The notes under the pieces are model-generated. The model was given only the letters and a program-made list of their open reading frames with translations. It made no database searches and was not told the DNA's origin. This document shows, one piece after another, positions 7,874 to 19,342 of a stretch of 64,000 bases of DNA (position 1 is its first letter; each line of letters opens with the position of its first letter). A program made the position numbers and the translations under genes. The DNA is from Pseudomonas agarici (lineage in GTDB: Bacteria; Pseudomonadota; Gammaproteobacteria; Pseudomonadales; Pseudomonadaceae), in assembly GCF_900109755.1 (NCBI RefSeq), contig NZ_FOAR01000002.1:124001-188000 (forward strand). The letters run 5' to 3'.

Positions 7874-8785
7874 ATGGCAAAGGGCTTGAGCGACAAGCTG
7901 GTGTTGGCGATTTCATCGCGGGCGCTGTTCGACCTGAGTGAAAGCCATAAGGTCTATCTGACGCTGGGGGTCGAAGCCTATCGCAAGTACCAGATCGAGC
8001 ATGAGGAAGAAATCCTCGAACCGGGCGATGCCTTTCCCCTGGTGAAGAAACTGTTGAGCCTGAATGCCAGCCTCGGTCGCGCCCGGGTCGAGGTGGTATT
8101 GGTCTCGCGTAACAGTGCGGACACTGGCTTGCGGGTCTTCAATTCGATCCAGCATTACGGCTTGGATATTTCCCGTGCGGCGTTTGTCGGAGGCCGCAGT
8201 CCTTATCCGTACCTTGCGGCCTTTGGCTGCCACCTGTTTCTGTCGACCCACGCCGAGGACGTGCGCAGTGCCCTGGATGCCGGCTTCGCCGCCGCGACGA
8301 TTCTTTCCGGGGGCGCCCGGCGGGCCGCCAGCGCCGAACTGCGCATTGCCTTCGACGGCGACGCGGTGCTGTTTTCCGATGAATCGGAGCGCGTCTACCA
8401 GTTGGGCGGGCTGGAGGCGTTTCAGGCCAGCGAGCGTGAGTCGGCGCGCGAGCCGTTGCGCGGCGGCCCGTTCAAGGGCTTCCTGGCGGCGCTCAACCTG
8501 TTGCAGAGCGAGTTTGCGGATCAGGCCTGTCCGATTCGTACCGCTCTGGTCACGGCCCGTTCCGCTCCGGCCCATGAGCGGGTGATCCGGACCTTGCGCG
8601 AGTGGGATATTCGCCTGGACGAATCACTGTTCCTCGGAGGCCTGGAAAAATCCGCGTTCCTCGAAGCCTTCGCCGCCGACGTGTTTTTCGACGACCAGGC
8701 CGGGCATTGCGAGAAAGCCCGCGAAGTGGTCGCGACGGGGCATGTGCCCCATGGCATCAGCAATGAGCAACGGCCTCTGGATTAG
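7874..8785 (+). CDS. 5'-nucleotidase (cytosolic NT5C1-type family)
   Basis: 303-residue protein matching the bacterial 5'-nucleotidase family (Pfam 06189 type), related to animal cytosolic 5'-nucleotidase 1. Typical stretches are SSRALFDLSESHKVY near the N-terminus, VVLVSRNSADTGLRVFNSI, IAFDGDAVLFSDESERVY (DxD-type haloacid dehalogenase acid residues) and FFDDQAGHCEKA. Likely dephosphorylates nucleoside monophosphates. Start ATG 7874 follows AGGAGAGCTGAT and directly abuts the panE copy 2 stop, so it is in the same operon. Confidence 0.88.
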   Translation: MAKGLSDKLVLAISSRALFDLSESHKVYLTLGVEAYRKYQIEHEEEILEPGDAFPLVKKLLSLNASLGRARVEVVLVSRNSADTGLRVFNSIQHYGLDISRAAFVGGRSPYPYLAAFGCHLFLSTHAEDVRSALDAGFAAATILSGGARRAASAELRIAFDGDAVLFSDESERVYQLGGLEAFQASERESAREPLRGGPFKGFLAALNLLQSEFADQACPIRTALVTARSAPAHERVIRTLREWDIRLDESLFLGGLEKSAFLEAFAADVFFDDQAGHCEKAREVVATGHVPHGISNEQRPLD

Positions 8786-8866
8786 CTCGACCAGCCGGGC
8801 GTCGAACTTCCCGGCACACTGCTAAGCTCAATCCATCTCCGCCATTCTGGCAATCGAGGAGGCCCC

Positions 8867-9367
8867 ATGATTCGTTCGATGCTGTATGCCACAGACCTCG
8901 GCCTGTATGCGCCTTATGTCATGCAGCATGCGTTGGGGTTGGCTCGCACGTTCACGGCTGAGTTATATGTCGTCCATGCGGTTGAGCCTTTGGGGTTGTT
9001 CGCGGAGTCGGTGCTGCAGAGTTATCTGGATGAGCAGGCATTGAACGAATTGCACAGCCAGGGTCTTAACACCGTGATGGCCAATATCGAGCGACGGGTA
9101 TTGGACAGCATCCGTGAGGAGTTGGGAGAAGGGCGGCAGGACCTGGCAATGATCCAGTCGGTTCAAGTGATCCTGGGGGATCCTTCACAAGTCATCCTTG
9201 ACCAGGCGCAAAAGCTGGCGGTCGATCTGTTGATTGTCGGAAGTCACAGTCATGGCACCGGAACGGAGGCACACTTGGGGCGTACCGCTGCGCGAGTCTT
9301 GCAGTTGTCCCAGGTGCCGGTCTATCTCGTGCCGTTGTTGCAGCGTCGTCGGCACAGCGAGAGCTGA
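8867..9367 (+). CDS. Universal stress protein (UspA family)
   Basis: 166-residue single-domain Usp: MLYATDLGLYAPYVMQHALGLA at the N-terminus and DLLIVGSHSHGTGTEAHLGRTAARVL at the C-terminus, the latter resembling the G-2x-G-9x-G(S/T) ATP loop. ATG 8867 follows GAGGAGGCCCC. It is 81 bp beyond the nucleotidase stop and 112 bp before cysB. Role in stress endurance is inferred from the family. Confidence 0.93.
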   Translation: MIRSMLYATDLGLYAPYVMQHALGLARTFTAELYVVHAVEPLGLFAESVLQSYLDEQALNELHSQGLNTVMANIERRVLDSIREELGEGRQDLAMIQSVQVILGDPSQVILDQAQKLAVDLLIVGSHSHGTGTEAHLGRTAARVLQLSQVPVYLVPLLQRRRHSES

Positions 9368-9470
9368 GCCAGAAATTCGACGAATTGATGAAAAAGTTCT
9401 AGATTTATTATTCAAACCATTCATATAGTTATATATCGCCACTGCTGCCTGTGGCGTCTACCTGCTTTGA

Positions 9471-10454
<984 letters not shown>

Positions 10455-10507
10455 TCGCTCGGCTGGCAGCGAGCAGAATTAGCCGCAAAGGCCGCTGGGG
10501 CGCGTAC

Positions 10508-10588
10508 CTGTAGGAGCAAAGCTTGCCCGCGAAGCTTTTAGCGGTCTCTTAAGAACCTCTTCTGCGGCCAGCCAGCTTCCTACAAGGA
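10508..10588. repeat. REP-like palindromic element downstream of cysB
   Basis: CTGTAGGAGCAAAGCTTGCC at 10508-10527, continuing CGCGAAG, is the typical P. fluorescens-group REP motif (TGTAGGAGC..GCTTGC..GCGAA). A degenerate inverted partner, AGCTTCCTACA, lies at 10573-10583. Together they form a REP doublet between convergent cysB and cysH. Confidence 0.75.
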
Positions 10589-10601
10589 CCGTGTTCGGCC
10601 T

Positions 10602-11336
10602 TCAGCTCTTGGCGATCAGGTTGCCGGCGTGCAGGCCGCATTCCTTCTGGGTGGCTTCCTCCCACCACCAACGGCCTTCGCGCTCGTGTTGGTTGGGCAA
10701 TACCGGGCGGGTGCAGGGTTCGCAGCCGATGCTAATGAAGCCGCGTTCGTGCAGGCTGTTGTAGGGCAGTTCGAGCATGCGGATGTAGCCCCAGATTTCC
10801 TCGCTGCTCATCTGCGCCAGTGGATTGAACTTGTACAAGGTACGTTCCGGGGTCGAGAAGGCGCTGTCGATTTCCAGCACCGCTACCTGGCTGCGGGTGC
10901 TTGGGCTCTGGTCGCGACGCTGGCCGGTGGCCCAGGCGGTCACGCTGGCCAGCTTACGCCGCAACGGTTCGGTCTTGCGGATGCCACAGCACTCGCCATG
11001 ACCGTCCTTGTAGAAGCTGAACAGGCCTTTCTCCTTGACGAGGGGTTCGAGCTTGCTGTGGTCGGGGGACAACAGCTCGATATCGACCTTGTAGAACTCG
11101 CGGACCTGATCGATAAAACGATAAGTTTCCGGGTGCAGGCGACCGGTGTCGAGGCTGAAGACCTTGACGTTCTTGTTCAGCTTCCAGGCCATGTCCACCA
11201 GCACCACGTCCTCGGCACCACTGAACGATATCCACAGATCGTCGCCAAACTGGGCGAAGGCCAGCTTGAGGATGTCCTGGGCAGATTTGTTGGCATATGT
11301 CGCGGCAAGTTCAGCGACGTCGAACGGTTGGCTCAT
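10602..11336 (-). CDS. cysH: Assimilatory adenylylsulfate (APS) reductase CysH
   Basis: 244-residue reductase converting APS to sulfite with thioredoxin. The PP-loop-like SFSGAEDV is at about 38-45. Cys116-Cys117 ([11 protein letters not shown]) and Cys205/Cys208 (GCEPC) form the [4Fe-4S] site that marks the APS type rather than the PAPS type, and Cys233 in KECGLH is the catalytic thiol. Start ATG 11336 gives [11 protein letters not shown]; the longer open frame upstream lacks family similarity. Convergent with cysB. Confidence 0.96.
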   Translation of the reverse strand: MSQPFDVAELAATYANKSAQDILKLAFAQFGDDLWISFSGAEDVVLVDMAWKLNKNVKVFSLDTGRLHPETYRFIDQVREFYKVDIELLSPDHSKLEPLVKEKGLFSFYKDGHGECCGIRKTEPLRRKLASVTAWATGQRRDQSPSTRSQVAVLEIDSAFSTPERTLYKFNPLAQMSSEEIWGYIRMLELPYNSLHERGFISIGCEPCTRPVLPNQHEREGRWWWEEATQKECGLHAGNLIAKS

Positions 11337-11490
11337 CAGGCGGTTCCTACAGTCAGTGGCGCTTTGCGCTCGTATAGACGGCAATAGTAACAAAATCCTG
11401 CCGACGCGGGCCGTCTGCGCCGCTCATAGCCGGCGATGGCGAGGAACGGCAACGCCGCATGGGCCAGCGCAGATATATTTCATACCGGGC

Positions 11491-12834
<1,344 letters not shown>

Positions 12835-12931
12835 ACGGGACGAATCGGTCTTGGGCGCGAGGACGGCAAGTGTAGCCCTCCTGGAGGGTAGGCGTTGATA
12901 GGCATGTCAATGGCGTTCGATGCCGCTGGAC

Positions 12932-13918
12932 TCAGGCATCCTTGGGCGGTACATGGCCGAACATGTCCTGGACGAAGCGTACCCGCTCTTGCGGGGTTTC
13001 GTCGATCCCGGCAGCCATCAACCGTTGCAGATGGGCCTCCACGGCCTGGGTCCGGTCAGTCAGGCCGCAGTCGTTGGCAATCTGGATATTCAGCCCGGGC
13101 CGGGCGTTGAGTTCGAGGATCAGTGGACCTTTGTCCTGGTCCAGGACCATGTCCACGCCGATATAGCCCAGGCCACACAGTTCGTAGCAGCCAGCGGCCA
13201 GTTGCATGAAACTGTCCCAGTTCGGCAGTTGCACACCATCCACCGCATTGGTGGTGTCGGGGTGTTTGCGGATGATGTTGTTCAGCCAGGTACCGCGCAA
13301 GGTCAGGCCGGTTGCCAGGTCCACGCCGACGCCGATGGCACCCTGGTGCAGGTTGGCCTTGCCGTTGGACTGGCGGGTTGGCAGGCGTAGCATGGCCATC
13401 ACCGGGTAGCCCAGCAGCACGATGATGCGGATGTCCGGCACGCCTTCGTAGCTGATGCTCTTGAAGATCTGGTCGGGGGTCACCCGGTATTCGATCAGTG
13501 CGCGATCACGGTGACCGCCCAGGGAGTAGAGCCCGGTGAGGATGCTGGAAACCTGGTGCTCGATTTCCTCATGGCTGATGATCCGCCCGGAAATCGTCCG
13601 ATAGTGTCCTTCGAAGCGGTCGGCGATCACCAGGATGCCGTCGCCGCCGGCACCCTGGGCCGGCTTGATCACGAAGTCGTTGCGCCCGCCGATGATCTCG
13701 CCGAGCTTGTCGATGTCCTTTTCCGTGGAGATCACACCGTACATTTGCGGTACATGGATACCGGCCTTGATCGCCCGTTCCTTGGTGATGATCTTGTCAT
13801 CGACGATCGGGTAGAGGCTGCGCTTGTTGTACTTGAGCACATAGTCGGCGTTACGCCGATTGATCCCCATGATGCCCTTGGCTTCCAAGGCCTTCCAGGT
13901 TTTCCACAGGCCGAACAT
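12932..13918 (-). CDS. RimK-like ATP-grasp alpha-L-glutamate ligase-like protein
   Basis: 328-residue ATP-grasp enzyme. FVIKPAQGAGGDGILVI is the ATP-binding strand-loop, DIRIIVLLGYPVMAMLRLPT the central region, and GVDMVLDQDKGPLILELNARPGL the Mg-binding Glu/Asn segment. This branch is usually labelled alpha-L-glutamate ligase homolog, and a peptide-bond or amide-forming role is inferred. ATG 13918 overlaps the stop of the next upstream gene. The open frame extends far upstream but is the shadow of that gene. It forms a conserved trio with an inactive transglutaminase membrane protein and a retropepsin-like protein. Confidence 0.88.
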   Translation of the reverse strand: MFGLWKTWKALEAKGIMGINRRNADYVLKYNKRSLYPIVDDKIITKERAIKAGIHVPQMYGVISTEKDIDKLGEIIGGRNDFVIKPAQGAGGDGILVIADRFEGHYRTISGRIISHEEIEHQVSSILTGLYSLGGHRDRALIEYRVTPDQIFKSISYEGVPDIRIIVLLGYPVMAMLRLPTRQSNGKANLHQGAIGVGVDLATGLTLRGTWLNNIIRKHPDTTNAVDGVQLPNWDSFMQLAAGCYELCGLGYIGVDMVLDQDKGPLILELNARPGLNIQIANDCGLTDRTQAVEAHLQRLMAAGIDETPQERVRFVQDMFGHVPPKDA

Positions 13919-15450
13919 CAAGCGTCTTCCTTGAGGAAGGCTTTGAAGCGCACCAGTTCGGTCAGGCGGTAACCGCGATAGCGTCCCATGGCCAGCATGA
14001 AGCCCACCAGGATCAGTAGGGTCGTCGGGAAGGTGAAGACGAAGTACACCAGCTCCGGCACGCTCATGATCAGGTGTGCCAGGGAGGCGGCGAACAGGGT
14101 ACCGATCGCGACTTTCATCGCATGGCCGCCGCCACGTTCTTCCCAGGTAATGGACAGGCGCTCGATGGTCATGGTCAGGATCACCATCGGGAATAACGCC
14201 ACCGACAGGCCGCGCTCCAGGCCGAGCTTGTGGCTGAACAGACTGATGACGGCGATCAGTACCACGACAAAGGTAAGCACCACCGACAGCCGCGGCAGCA
14301 TCTGCAGTTTCAGGTGTTCCAGGTAGGAGCGCAGCGACAGGCCGAGCGCGGTGATGATGGTGAACAGAATGATACCGAAGCCCAGTTGGGTTTCTCGGAA
14401 GGCCAAGGCGATGAGCACGGGGGTGAAGGTGCCGAGCGTCTGCAGGCCGACCAGGTTGCGCAGAATCAGGATCACCAGCACGCCGATTGGGATCATCACC
14501 ATGATCATGAAAGTCTGCTGGGTTTGTAGCGGCAGGCCGTAGAGCGAGTATTCGAGGAAGTTGGCGTCGGAGTTTTCGTCGGTCAGCTTGGCCAGGCGGA
14601 TGGCGTTCATTTCGCTGTTGTTCAGGCTGAAATTGACGCTGGCCTTCTTGCCGCCTTCCACGCTGATCAGGTTCTCGTCGCCGGTCCACCACAACAGGCG
14701 GTCGCTGGGCAGGCCCTGCTCGCCGGTATCCGGGTTGAAGTACAGCCAGTCGTTGCCATTGAAGCTGCGCAACCAGAGTTCCGGGGCCTGCGGTTGGTCG
14801 GCTACCAGGCGGATGGTGTGGACTTTTTCCAGCGGTACGTGGGCGATGGACAGCAGCAGCTCGATGATCTGTGCCTTGCGCGGCGTCGACGGATCGCCCG
14901 CCAACAGCAGCTTGACGTTGTCGTCGTTGAGGTTGTTGACCCGTTTGATGGTTTCGCCGATGAAGGTCTCGACATCCGCCGAGTGCTGACGAATCGGCGC
15001 GAGCAGGGCTTCGGCGGCGATCTTTTCCGGGCCTTCGATGGCCATGCTGTCGCGGAAGGTCGGGCCTTTGACCTTGGGTTTTTCGCCGGTATAGCGTTTG
15101 GTCAATACCAGGCGGTAATACAGGGTCTGTTTACCGCTGACCCGCCGTGCCGACCAGGTGACCTTACGGTTGCCTTCGATGCGATTGACGCTGACACCGT
15201 AGTTGTTGGAAATGAAGCTCTCGTTGAGGCTGACGTAGTCGCGGCTCAGTGGCGGCACGAACATCTGGATCTTCACCGGGTCCTTGCTGGCGGCGAGGAA
15301 CTCGACCTTGGCGTCGATGTTCCACAGGTCGTCCGTGGCATCCTCGGTAACCGGAATCCCCAGTACGAAAATCTGATAGGCCGTGACCGAAATACCCAAC
15401 GCCACCAGAACGGCGATCAGAACTTTCAGATGGAGGGTAAGAGCACGCAT
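13918..15450 (-). CDS. Inactive transglutaminase-like membrane protein with C-terminal 7TM domain
   Basis: 510-residue membrane protein. One N-terminal segment (about 8-28), a roughly 270-residue extracytoplasmic region with the inactive transglutaminase fold (LLLSIAHVPLEKVHTIRLV, NDWLYFNPDTGEQGLPSD) and then about seven membrane helices from residue 310 to 495, ending in a basic tail. This architecture (Transglut_i_TM plus 7TM_transglut) always accompanies an ATP-grasp ligase and a retropepsin-like protein. It overlaps the ligase by one base and follows the protease gene by five, so all three form one operon. Function unknown; a sensor or scaffold role is only a guess. Confidence 0.88.
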   Translation of the reverse strand: MRALTLHLKVLIAVLVALGISVTAYQIFVLGIPVTEDATDDLWNIDAKVEFLAASKDPVKIQMFVPPLSRDYVSLNESFISNNYGVSVNRIEGNRKVTWSARRVSGKQTLYYRLVLTKRYTGEKPKVKGPTFRDSMAIEGPEKIAAEALLAPIRQHSADVETFIGETIKRVNNLNDDNVKLLLAGDPSTPRKAQIIELLLSIAHVPLEKVHTIRLVADQPQAPELWLRSFNGNDWLYFNPDTGEQGLPSDRLLWWTGDENLISVEGGKKASVNFSLNNSEMNAIRLAKLTDENSDANFLEYSLYGLPLQTQQTFMIMVMIPIGVLVILILRNLVGLQTLGTFTPVLIALAFRETQLGFGIILFTIITALGLSLRSYLEHLKLQMLPRLSVVLTFVVVLIAVISLFSHKLGLERGLSVALFPMVILTMTIERLSITWEERGGGHAMKVAIGTLFAASLAHLIMSVPELVYFVFTFPTTLLILVGFMLAMGRYRGYRLTELVRFKAFLKEDA

Positions 15451-15455
15451 GCGAA

Positions 15456-15995
15456 TTACTCGGCGGTTTGAGCGTCGTCGGTGCAGGCGGGTTTGCCGGC
15501 AGCGTATTTAAGACTCGGATCGACCAGCGCGTCGAAGCGCTTGAGCGCCTCGGAGCCAATCAGAAGCGGGTATTGGAATGTGCTTCGGTCGGTCAAGTTC
15601 ACTTCAATACTGCGTAAAGCCGCCCCCATGCAAATATTCAGGGTAATCACCGGGCGGGCGGTATAGGTCTTGTCCTCATCCGGGTCGTAGTCGCCGGAGC
15701 GCCGCTTGATCTTGCTGACACGGGCTAGCGGCAGCTCAATGGGGTGCGAATGGGCGGCGTCGATGGCCAGGTAGAAGCGCACCCAGCTTTCGCCGTCGCG
15801 CTTGAAACGTTTTATGTCACGGGCACTGAGGGAGGCGGTCTTGGCCCCGGTGTCGAGTTTGGCCGCGACTTCCAGGTCGATTCCCACCAGGCTCGCGTAC
15901 TCGTTCAGGCCGTAGACGGTCTTTTCGGTGGCGAGGCTCAAGCCTGGCAGACCGAGCAGCAACAAAAGCAGTAGGGAGAAGGGCTTGAGTCTCAT
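15456..15995 (-). CDS. Periplasmic retropepsin-like aspartic protease (RimB-related)
   Basis: 179-residue protein with a signal peptide (hydrophobic 6-22). It carries the retropepsin-type motif LDTGAKTASLSA (about 47-58) with the single catalytic Asp of a half-pepsin, so it probably works as a dimer; YPLLIGSEAL near the C-terminus is the second conserved block. Such proteins are often annotated as ATP-dependent zinc proteases, but the sequence supports an aspartic fold. First gene of the trio with the transglutaminase-like and ATP-grasp genes. Confidence 0.87.
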   Translation of the reverse strand: MRLKPFSLLLLLLLGLPGLSLATEKTVYGLNEYASLVGIDLEVAAKLDTGAKTASLSARDIKRFKRDGESWVRFYLAIDAAHSHPIELPLARVSKIKRRSGDYDPDEDKTYTARPVITLNICMGAALRSIEVNLTDRSTFQYPLLIGSEALKRFDALVDPSLKYAAGKPACTDDAQTAE

Positions 15996-16210
15996 AAATC
16001 CTGGCGCGTATCGGGCAATCTTGATTCAAGGTGACTGGCAATACAGCGCAAGCTTCCTCGTGCGTCTGTCAGATTCAGATAAAGATGACAGGCATGGCAT
16101 CGTCTGGTGCGCGCGGCATTCTAGCACGCTGGTTTTATGGCGCCAGCGCTGGGGACGCTTCCTGTCGGTTGTCTCCACCGGCAAGGGGTGTTTGCGTCAG
16201 CTCTTAGACT

Positions 16211-16222
16211 ATTGTCGACAAT
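16211..16222. promoter_or_regulatory. GntR operator, site 1
   Basis: Perfect 12-bp palindrome ATTGTCGACAAT, the sort of TNGTNNACNA-related site bound by FadR-subfamily GntR regulators. It lies 74 bp before the prpR start, in the likely promoter. Confidence 0.7.
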
Positions 16223-16284
16223 GCTAATTAATTCTTTGACTGAAAGGGTCGTATTGGCTAGTTTTAGCGTTATTGGTTAGAAAG

Positions 16285-16295
16285 GTGTCGACAAT
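16285..16295. promoter_or_regulatory. GntR operator, site 2, abutting the prpR start codon
   Basis: GTGTCGACAAT repeats 10 of the last 11 bases of site 1 and ends at the base before ATG 16296. It would allow autorepression by blocking transcription or initiation. Spacing from site 1 centre to centre is about 73 bp. Confidence 0.65.
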
Positions 16296-17018
16296 ATGCT
16301 GGGAGAGCTGGAGCCGGTCGTGACTGTCCAGGAAGATTCCGAGACGCTATCCGAGAATGTCTTTCGGCGCATCCAGGCAGCCATCGTCAAGGGCGAGATC
16401 GCCCCCGGCAGTAAGATTTCCGAGCCGGAGCTGGCGCGCACCTATGGCATCAGCCGTGGCCCGCTGCGCGAAGCCATCCATCGCCTCGAAGGTCAGCGCT
16501 TGCTGGTACGGATCCCCCATGTCGGGGCGCGGGTGGTGTCCCTGAGCCATGCCGAGCTGGTCGAACTCTATGAAATCCGCGAGTCCCTCGAAGGCATGGC
16601 CTGCCGCCTGGCGGCCGAGCGGATGACTAGCGAAGAGATCGAAGAATTGCGTCAGGTGCTGCACACCCATGAGCGTGACGCGGCGTTCCAAGCGGGTGTC
16701 GGTTATTACCAACAGGAGGGCGACTTTGATTTCCACTACCGGATCATTCAGGGCGCCGGCAACCGGACCCTGACCCAAATGCTCTGCGGCGAGCTGTATC
16801 AGTTGGTGCGCATGTATCGCATCCAGTTTTCCGCTACGCCCCACAGGCCGCGCCAGGCCTTTGCCGAACACCACCGGATTCTCGATGCCATTGCCGATCG
16901 CGACGGCGAACTGGCCGAGTTGTTGATGCGTCGTCATATCGGCGCGTCGAAACGCAATATTTCGCGTTACTACCAGGACAGCGCGAAACCGACAGCCACT
17001 CCACGAGGTGAGTCATGA
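16296..17018 (+). CDS. prpR: GntR (FadR subfamily) regulator of the methylcitrate operon
   Basis: 240-residue repressor-type protein. The N-terminal winged helix (about 15-85) contains [27 protein letters not shown]; the C-terminal FCD helical ligand domain (about 90-225) has the acidic/His metal-ligand pattern ([20 protein letters not shown]). It is the first gene of the prp operon and overlaps prpB by four bases. In pseudomonads this GntR gene leads prpB-prpC-acnD-prpF; 2-methylcitrate as effector is inferred. Two GTCGAC palindromes upstream are its likely operators. It is not the sigma-54-type PrpR of enterics, so the symbol is only positional. Confidence 0.9.
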   Translation: MLGELEPVVTVQEDSETLSENVFRRIQAAIVKGEIAPGSKISEPELARTYGISRGPLREAIHRLEGQRLLVRIPHVGARVVSLSHAELVELYEIRESLEGMACRLAAERMTSEEIEELRQVLHTHERDAAFQAGVGYYQQEGDFDFHYRIIQGAGNRTLTQMLCGELYQLVRMYRIQFSATPHRPRQAFAEHHRILDAIADRDGELAELLMRRHIGASKRNISRYYQDSAKPTATPRGES

Positions 17019-17914
17019 GTCAGGGTTCCAACAAAAACACGCCCGGTCAGCGTTTCCGCGATGCGGTCGCCAACGAGCATCCGTTGCAAGTGGTCGGTGC
17101 GATCAACGCCAACCATGCGTTGCTGGCCAAGCGTGCCGGTTTCAAGGCGATCTACCTGTCGGGCGGTGGTGTCGCCGCCGGCTCCCTGGGTATGCCGGAC
17201 CTGGGTATCAGCGGCCTGGATGACGTGTTGACCGATGTACGACGCATCACGGATGTCTGCGACCTGCCGCTGCTGGTGGATGTCGACACTGGCTTTGGTT
17301 CCTCGGCGTTCAACGTCGCCCGCACTGTCAAGTCGATGAGCAAGTTCGGTGCGGCGGCGATTCATATCGAGGACCAGGTCGGCGCCAAGCGCTGTGGCCA
17401 CCGTCCGAACAAAGAAATCGTCTCCCAGCAGGAAATGGTCGATCGCATCAAGGCCGCCGTGGATGCTCGCAGCGATGATAGCTTCGTGATCATGGCGCGT
17501 ACCGACGCGCTGGCCGTGGAAGGGTTGGAGTCCGCCCTGGATCGCGCCGCCGCCTGCATCGAGGCGGGTGCCGACATGATTTTCCCGGAAGCCATTACCG
17601 AGCTGGCGATGTACAAGCTGTTCGCCAGTCGGGTGAAAGCGCCGATCCTGGCCAATATCACCGAGTTCGGCGCGACGCCGCTGTACACCGTCGAGCAACT
17701 GGCCGGTGCCGATGTGTCGCTGGTGCTGTACCCGCTGTCGGCGTTTCGCGCCATGAACAAGGCGGCGGAAAACGTCTACACCGCGATTCGTCGCGACGGC
17801 ACCCAAGCCAACGTGATCGAGACCATGCAGACTCGTATGGAGTTGTACGATCGTATCGACTACCACACCTTTGAGCGCAAGCTCGACGCGCTGTTTAGCC
17901 AAAAGCAGGGCTGA
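17015..17914 (+). CDS. prpB: 2-methylisocitrate lyase PrpB
   Basis: 299-residue isocitrate-lyase superfamily enzyme splitting 2-methylisocitrate into pyruvate and succinate. Active-site loop KRCGH at 125-129 (Cys127), metal-site DVDTGFG at 89-95 and IHIEDQ at 117-122. ATG 17015 lies inside the prpR stop (ATGA), with GAGGTG upstream. Last step of propionate oxidation through the methylcitrate cycle. Confidence 0.97.
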   Translation: MSQGSNKNTPGQRFRDAVANEHPLQVVGAINANHALLAKRAGFKAIYLSGGGVAAGSLGMPDLGISGLDDVLTDVRRITDVCDLPLLVDVDTGFGSSAFNVARTVKSMSKFGAAAIHIEDQVGAKRCGHRPNKEIVSQQEMVDRIKAAVDARSDDSFVIMARTDALAVEGLESALDRAAACIEAGADMIFPEAITELAMYKLFASRVKAPILANITEFGATPLYTVEQLAGADVSLVLYPLSAFRAMNKAAENVYTAIRRDGTQANVIETMQTRMELYDRIDYHTFERKLDALFSQKQG

Positions 17915-17971
17915 GGCCTGGCCCCCCCCGACTTGCCGGGCCCCAAATAAACTCAACAATTGGAGAGAGCA

Positions 17972-19099
17972 ATGGCTGAAGCAAAAGTACTGACTGGCGC
18001 CGGCCTGCGTGGCCAGGTGGCCGGGCAAACATCCTTGTCCACCGTGGGCCAGGCCGGTGCTGGCCTGACCTATCGCGGTTATGACGTGCGTGAGCTAGCG
18101 AGCGAGGCGTGCTTTGAAGAAGTCGCCTACCTGTTGCTGTACGGCGAATTGCCGAGCCAGGCCCAGTTGAGTGCCTACATGGATAAACTGCGTACCCTGC
18201 GCGATTTGCCCCAGGCCCTGAAAGAAGTGCTGGAGCGAATTCCCGCCGACGCCCATCCGATGGATGTGATGCGTACCGGTTGCTCGTTCCTCGGCAATAT
18301 TGAGCCTGAAGGCGATTTCTCCCGCCAGCACGCAGCCACCGACCGGCTGTTGGCCGCGTTCCCGGCCATCGTGTGCTACTGGTATCGCTTCAGTCACGAA
18401 GGCCTGCGCATCGATTGTGTGACCGACGAGGCTGCCATCGGCGGGCATTTCCTGCACCTGCTGCACGGCAAGGCGCCGAGCGAGCTGCACCGCAAGGTGA
18501 TGGACGTGTCGCTGATCCTTTATGCGGAACATGAATTCAACGCTTCGACCTTTACCGCGCGAGTCTGTGCTTCGACCCTGTCCGACCTGTTCTCCTGCGT
18601 CACCGCGGCCATCGGTTCGCTGCGCGGACCCTTGCATGGCGGTGCGAACGAGGCAGCGATGGAAATGATCGAGCGTTTCAGCTCGCCGCGAGAAGCCGTC
18701 GAAGGCACCCTCGGCATGCTGGCGCGCAAGGACAAGATCATGGGCTTCGGCCACGCGATCTACAAAGACAACGACCCGCGCAATGAAGTGATCAAGGGCT
18801 GGTCGAAGCAGCTCGCCGACGAGGTGGGTGACAGCGTGCTGTTCGCGGTCTCCGAAGCCATCGACAAGACCATGTGGGAGCAGAAGAAGCTGTTCCCCAA
18901 TGCCGATTTCTACCATGCCTCGGCGTACCACTTCATGGGTATCCCGACCAAGCTGTTCACGCCGATCTTCGTTTGCTCGCGCCTGACCGGCTGGGCGGCG
19001 CATGTGTTCGAGCAGCGTGCGAACAACCGCATCATCCGTCCGAGTGCCGAGTACATCGGCGTCGAGCAGCGCAAGTTCGTGCCAATCGAGCGTCGCTGA
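17972..19099 (+). CDS. prpC: 2-methylcitrate synthase PrpC
   Basis: 375-residue citrate-synthase family enzyme condensing propionyl-CoA with oxaloacetate. Conserved blocks: AEHEFNASTFTARVCAST (first catalytic His), GPLHGGANEAAMEM, GFGHAIYKDNDPR (second catalytic His) and RLTGWAAHVFEQR (substrate Arg). Length is that of the short PrpC type. ATG 17972 follows GGAGAGAGCA; the open frame begins at a TTG four codons earlier, inside the ribosome site. A run of C (17923-17929) lies between prpB and prpC. Confidence 0.97.
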   Translation: MAEAKVLTGAGLRGQVAGQTSLSTVGQAGAGLTYRGYDVRELASEACFEEVAYLLLYGELPSQAQLSAYMDKLRTLRDLPQALKEVLERIPADAHPMDVMRTGCSFLGNIEPEGDFSRQHAATDRLLAAFPAIVCYWYRFSHEGLRIDCVTDEAAIGGHFLHLLHGKAPSELHRKVMDVSLILYAEHEFNASTFTARVCASTLSDLFSCVTAAIGSLRGPLHGGANEAAMEMIERFSSPREAVEGTLGMLARKDKIMGFGHAIYKDNDPRNEVIKGWSKQLADEVGDSVLFAVSEAIDKTMWEQKKLFPNADFYHASAYHFMGIPTKLFTPIFVCSRLTGWAAHVFEQRANNRIIRPSAEYIGVEQRKFVPIERR

Positions 19100-19342
19100 C
19101 CGAGCAGGCGCAAACCGTTTCAGGGGCTGTGACTGGCCCGATTTGTGACGAGCAGGCTTGTCCTCCGTTGGGTTGCGCGGCGACCCCGAATCCAGACAGC
19201 GCGGTGTGTCATATAGAACGCGTTCAATGGTTTTGCAACTGCTGCGCGGTCGAGCGTGGGCAAGCCCACTTGCCACCGGTTACAGTCCGGCTCCAGAGAC
19301 TTTGCACCCGTCGTTGACCTTACCGTGAGCGAGTCCGATATC

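Larger units (their letters stand above)
15996..16295. other. Divergent promoter region upstream of the prp operon
   Basis: 300-bp divergent region between the retropepsin trio and the prp operon. It holds CTGTCAGATTCAGATAAAG..ATGACAG (a short inverted repeat near 16067-16092) and, at its right end, two GTCGAC-centred palindromes described separately. No open frame is supported. Confidence 0.5.

Noticed and set aside
12932..14692. 586-codon version of the ATP-grasp gene
   Set aside because: The extra 258 residues are an out-of-frame reading of the transglutaminase-like gene; ATG 13918 fits the family start and ATGA coupling.
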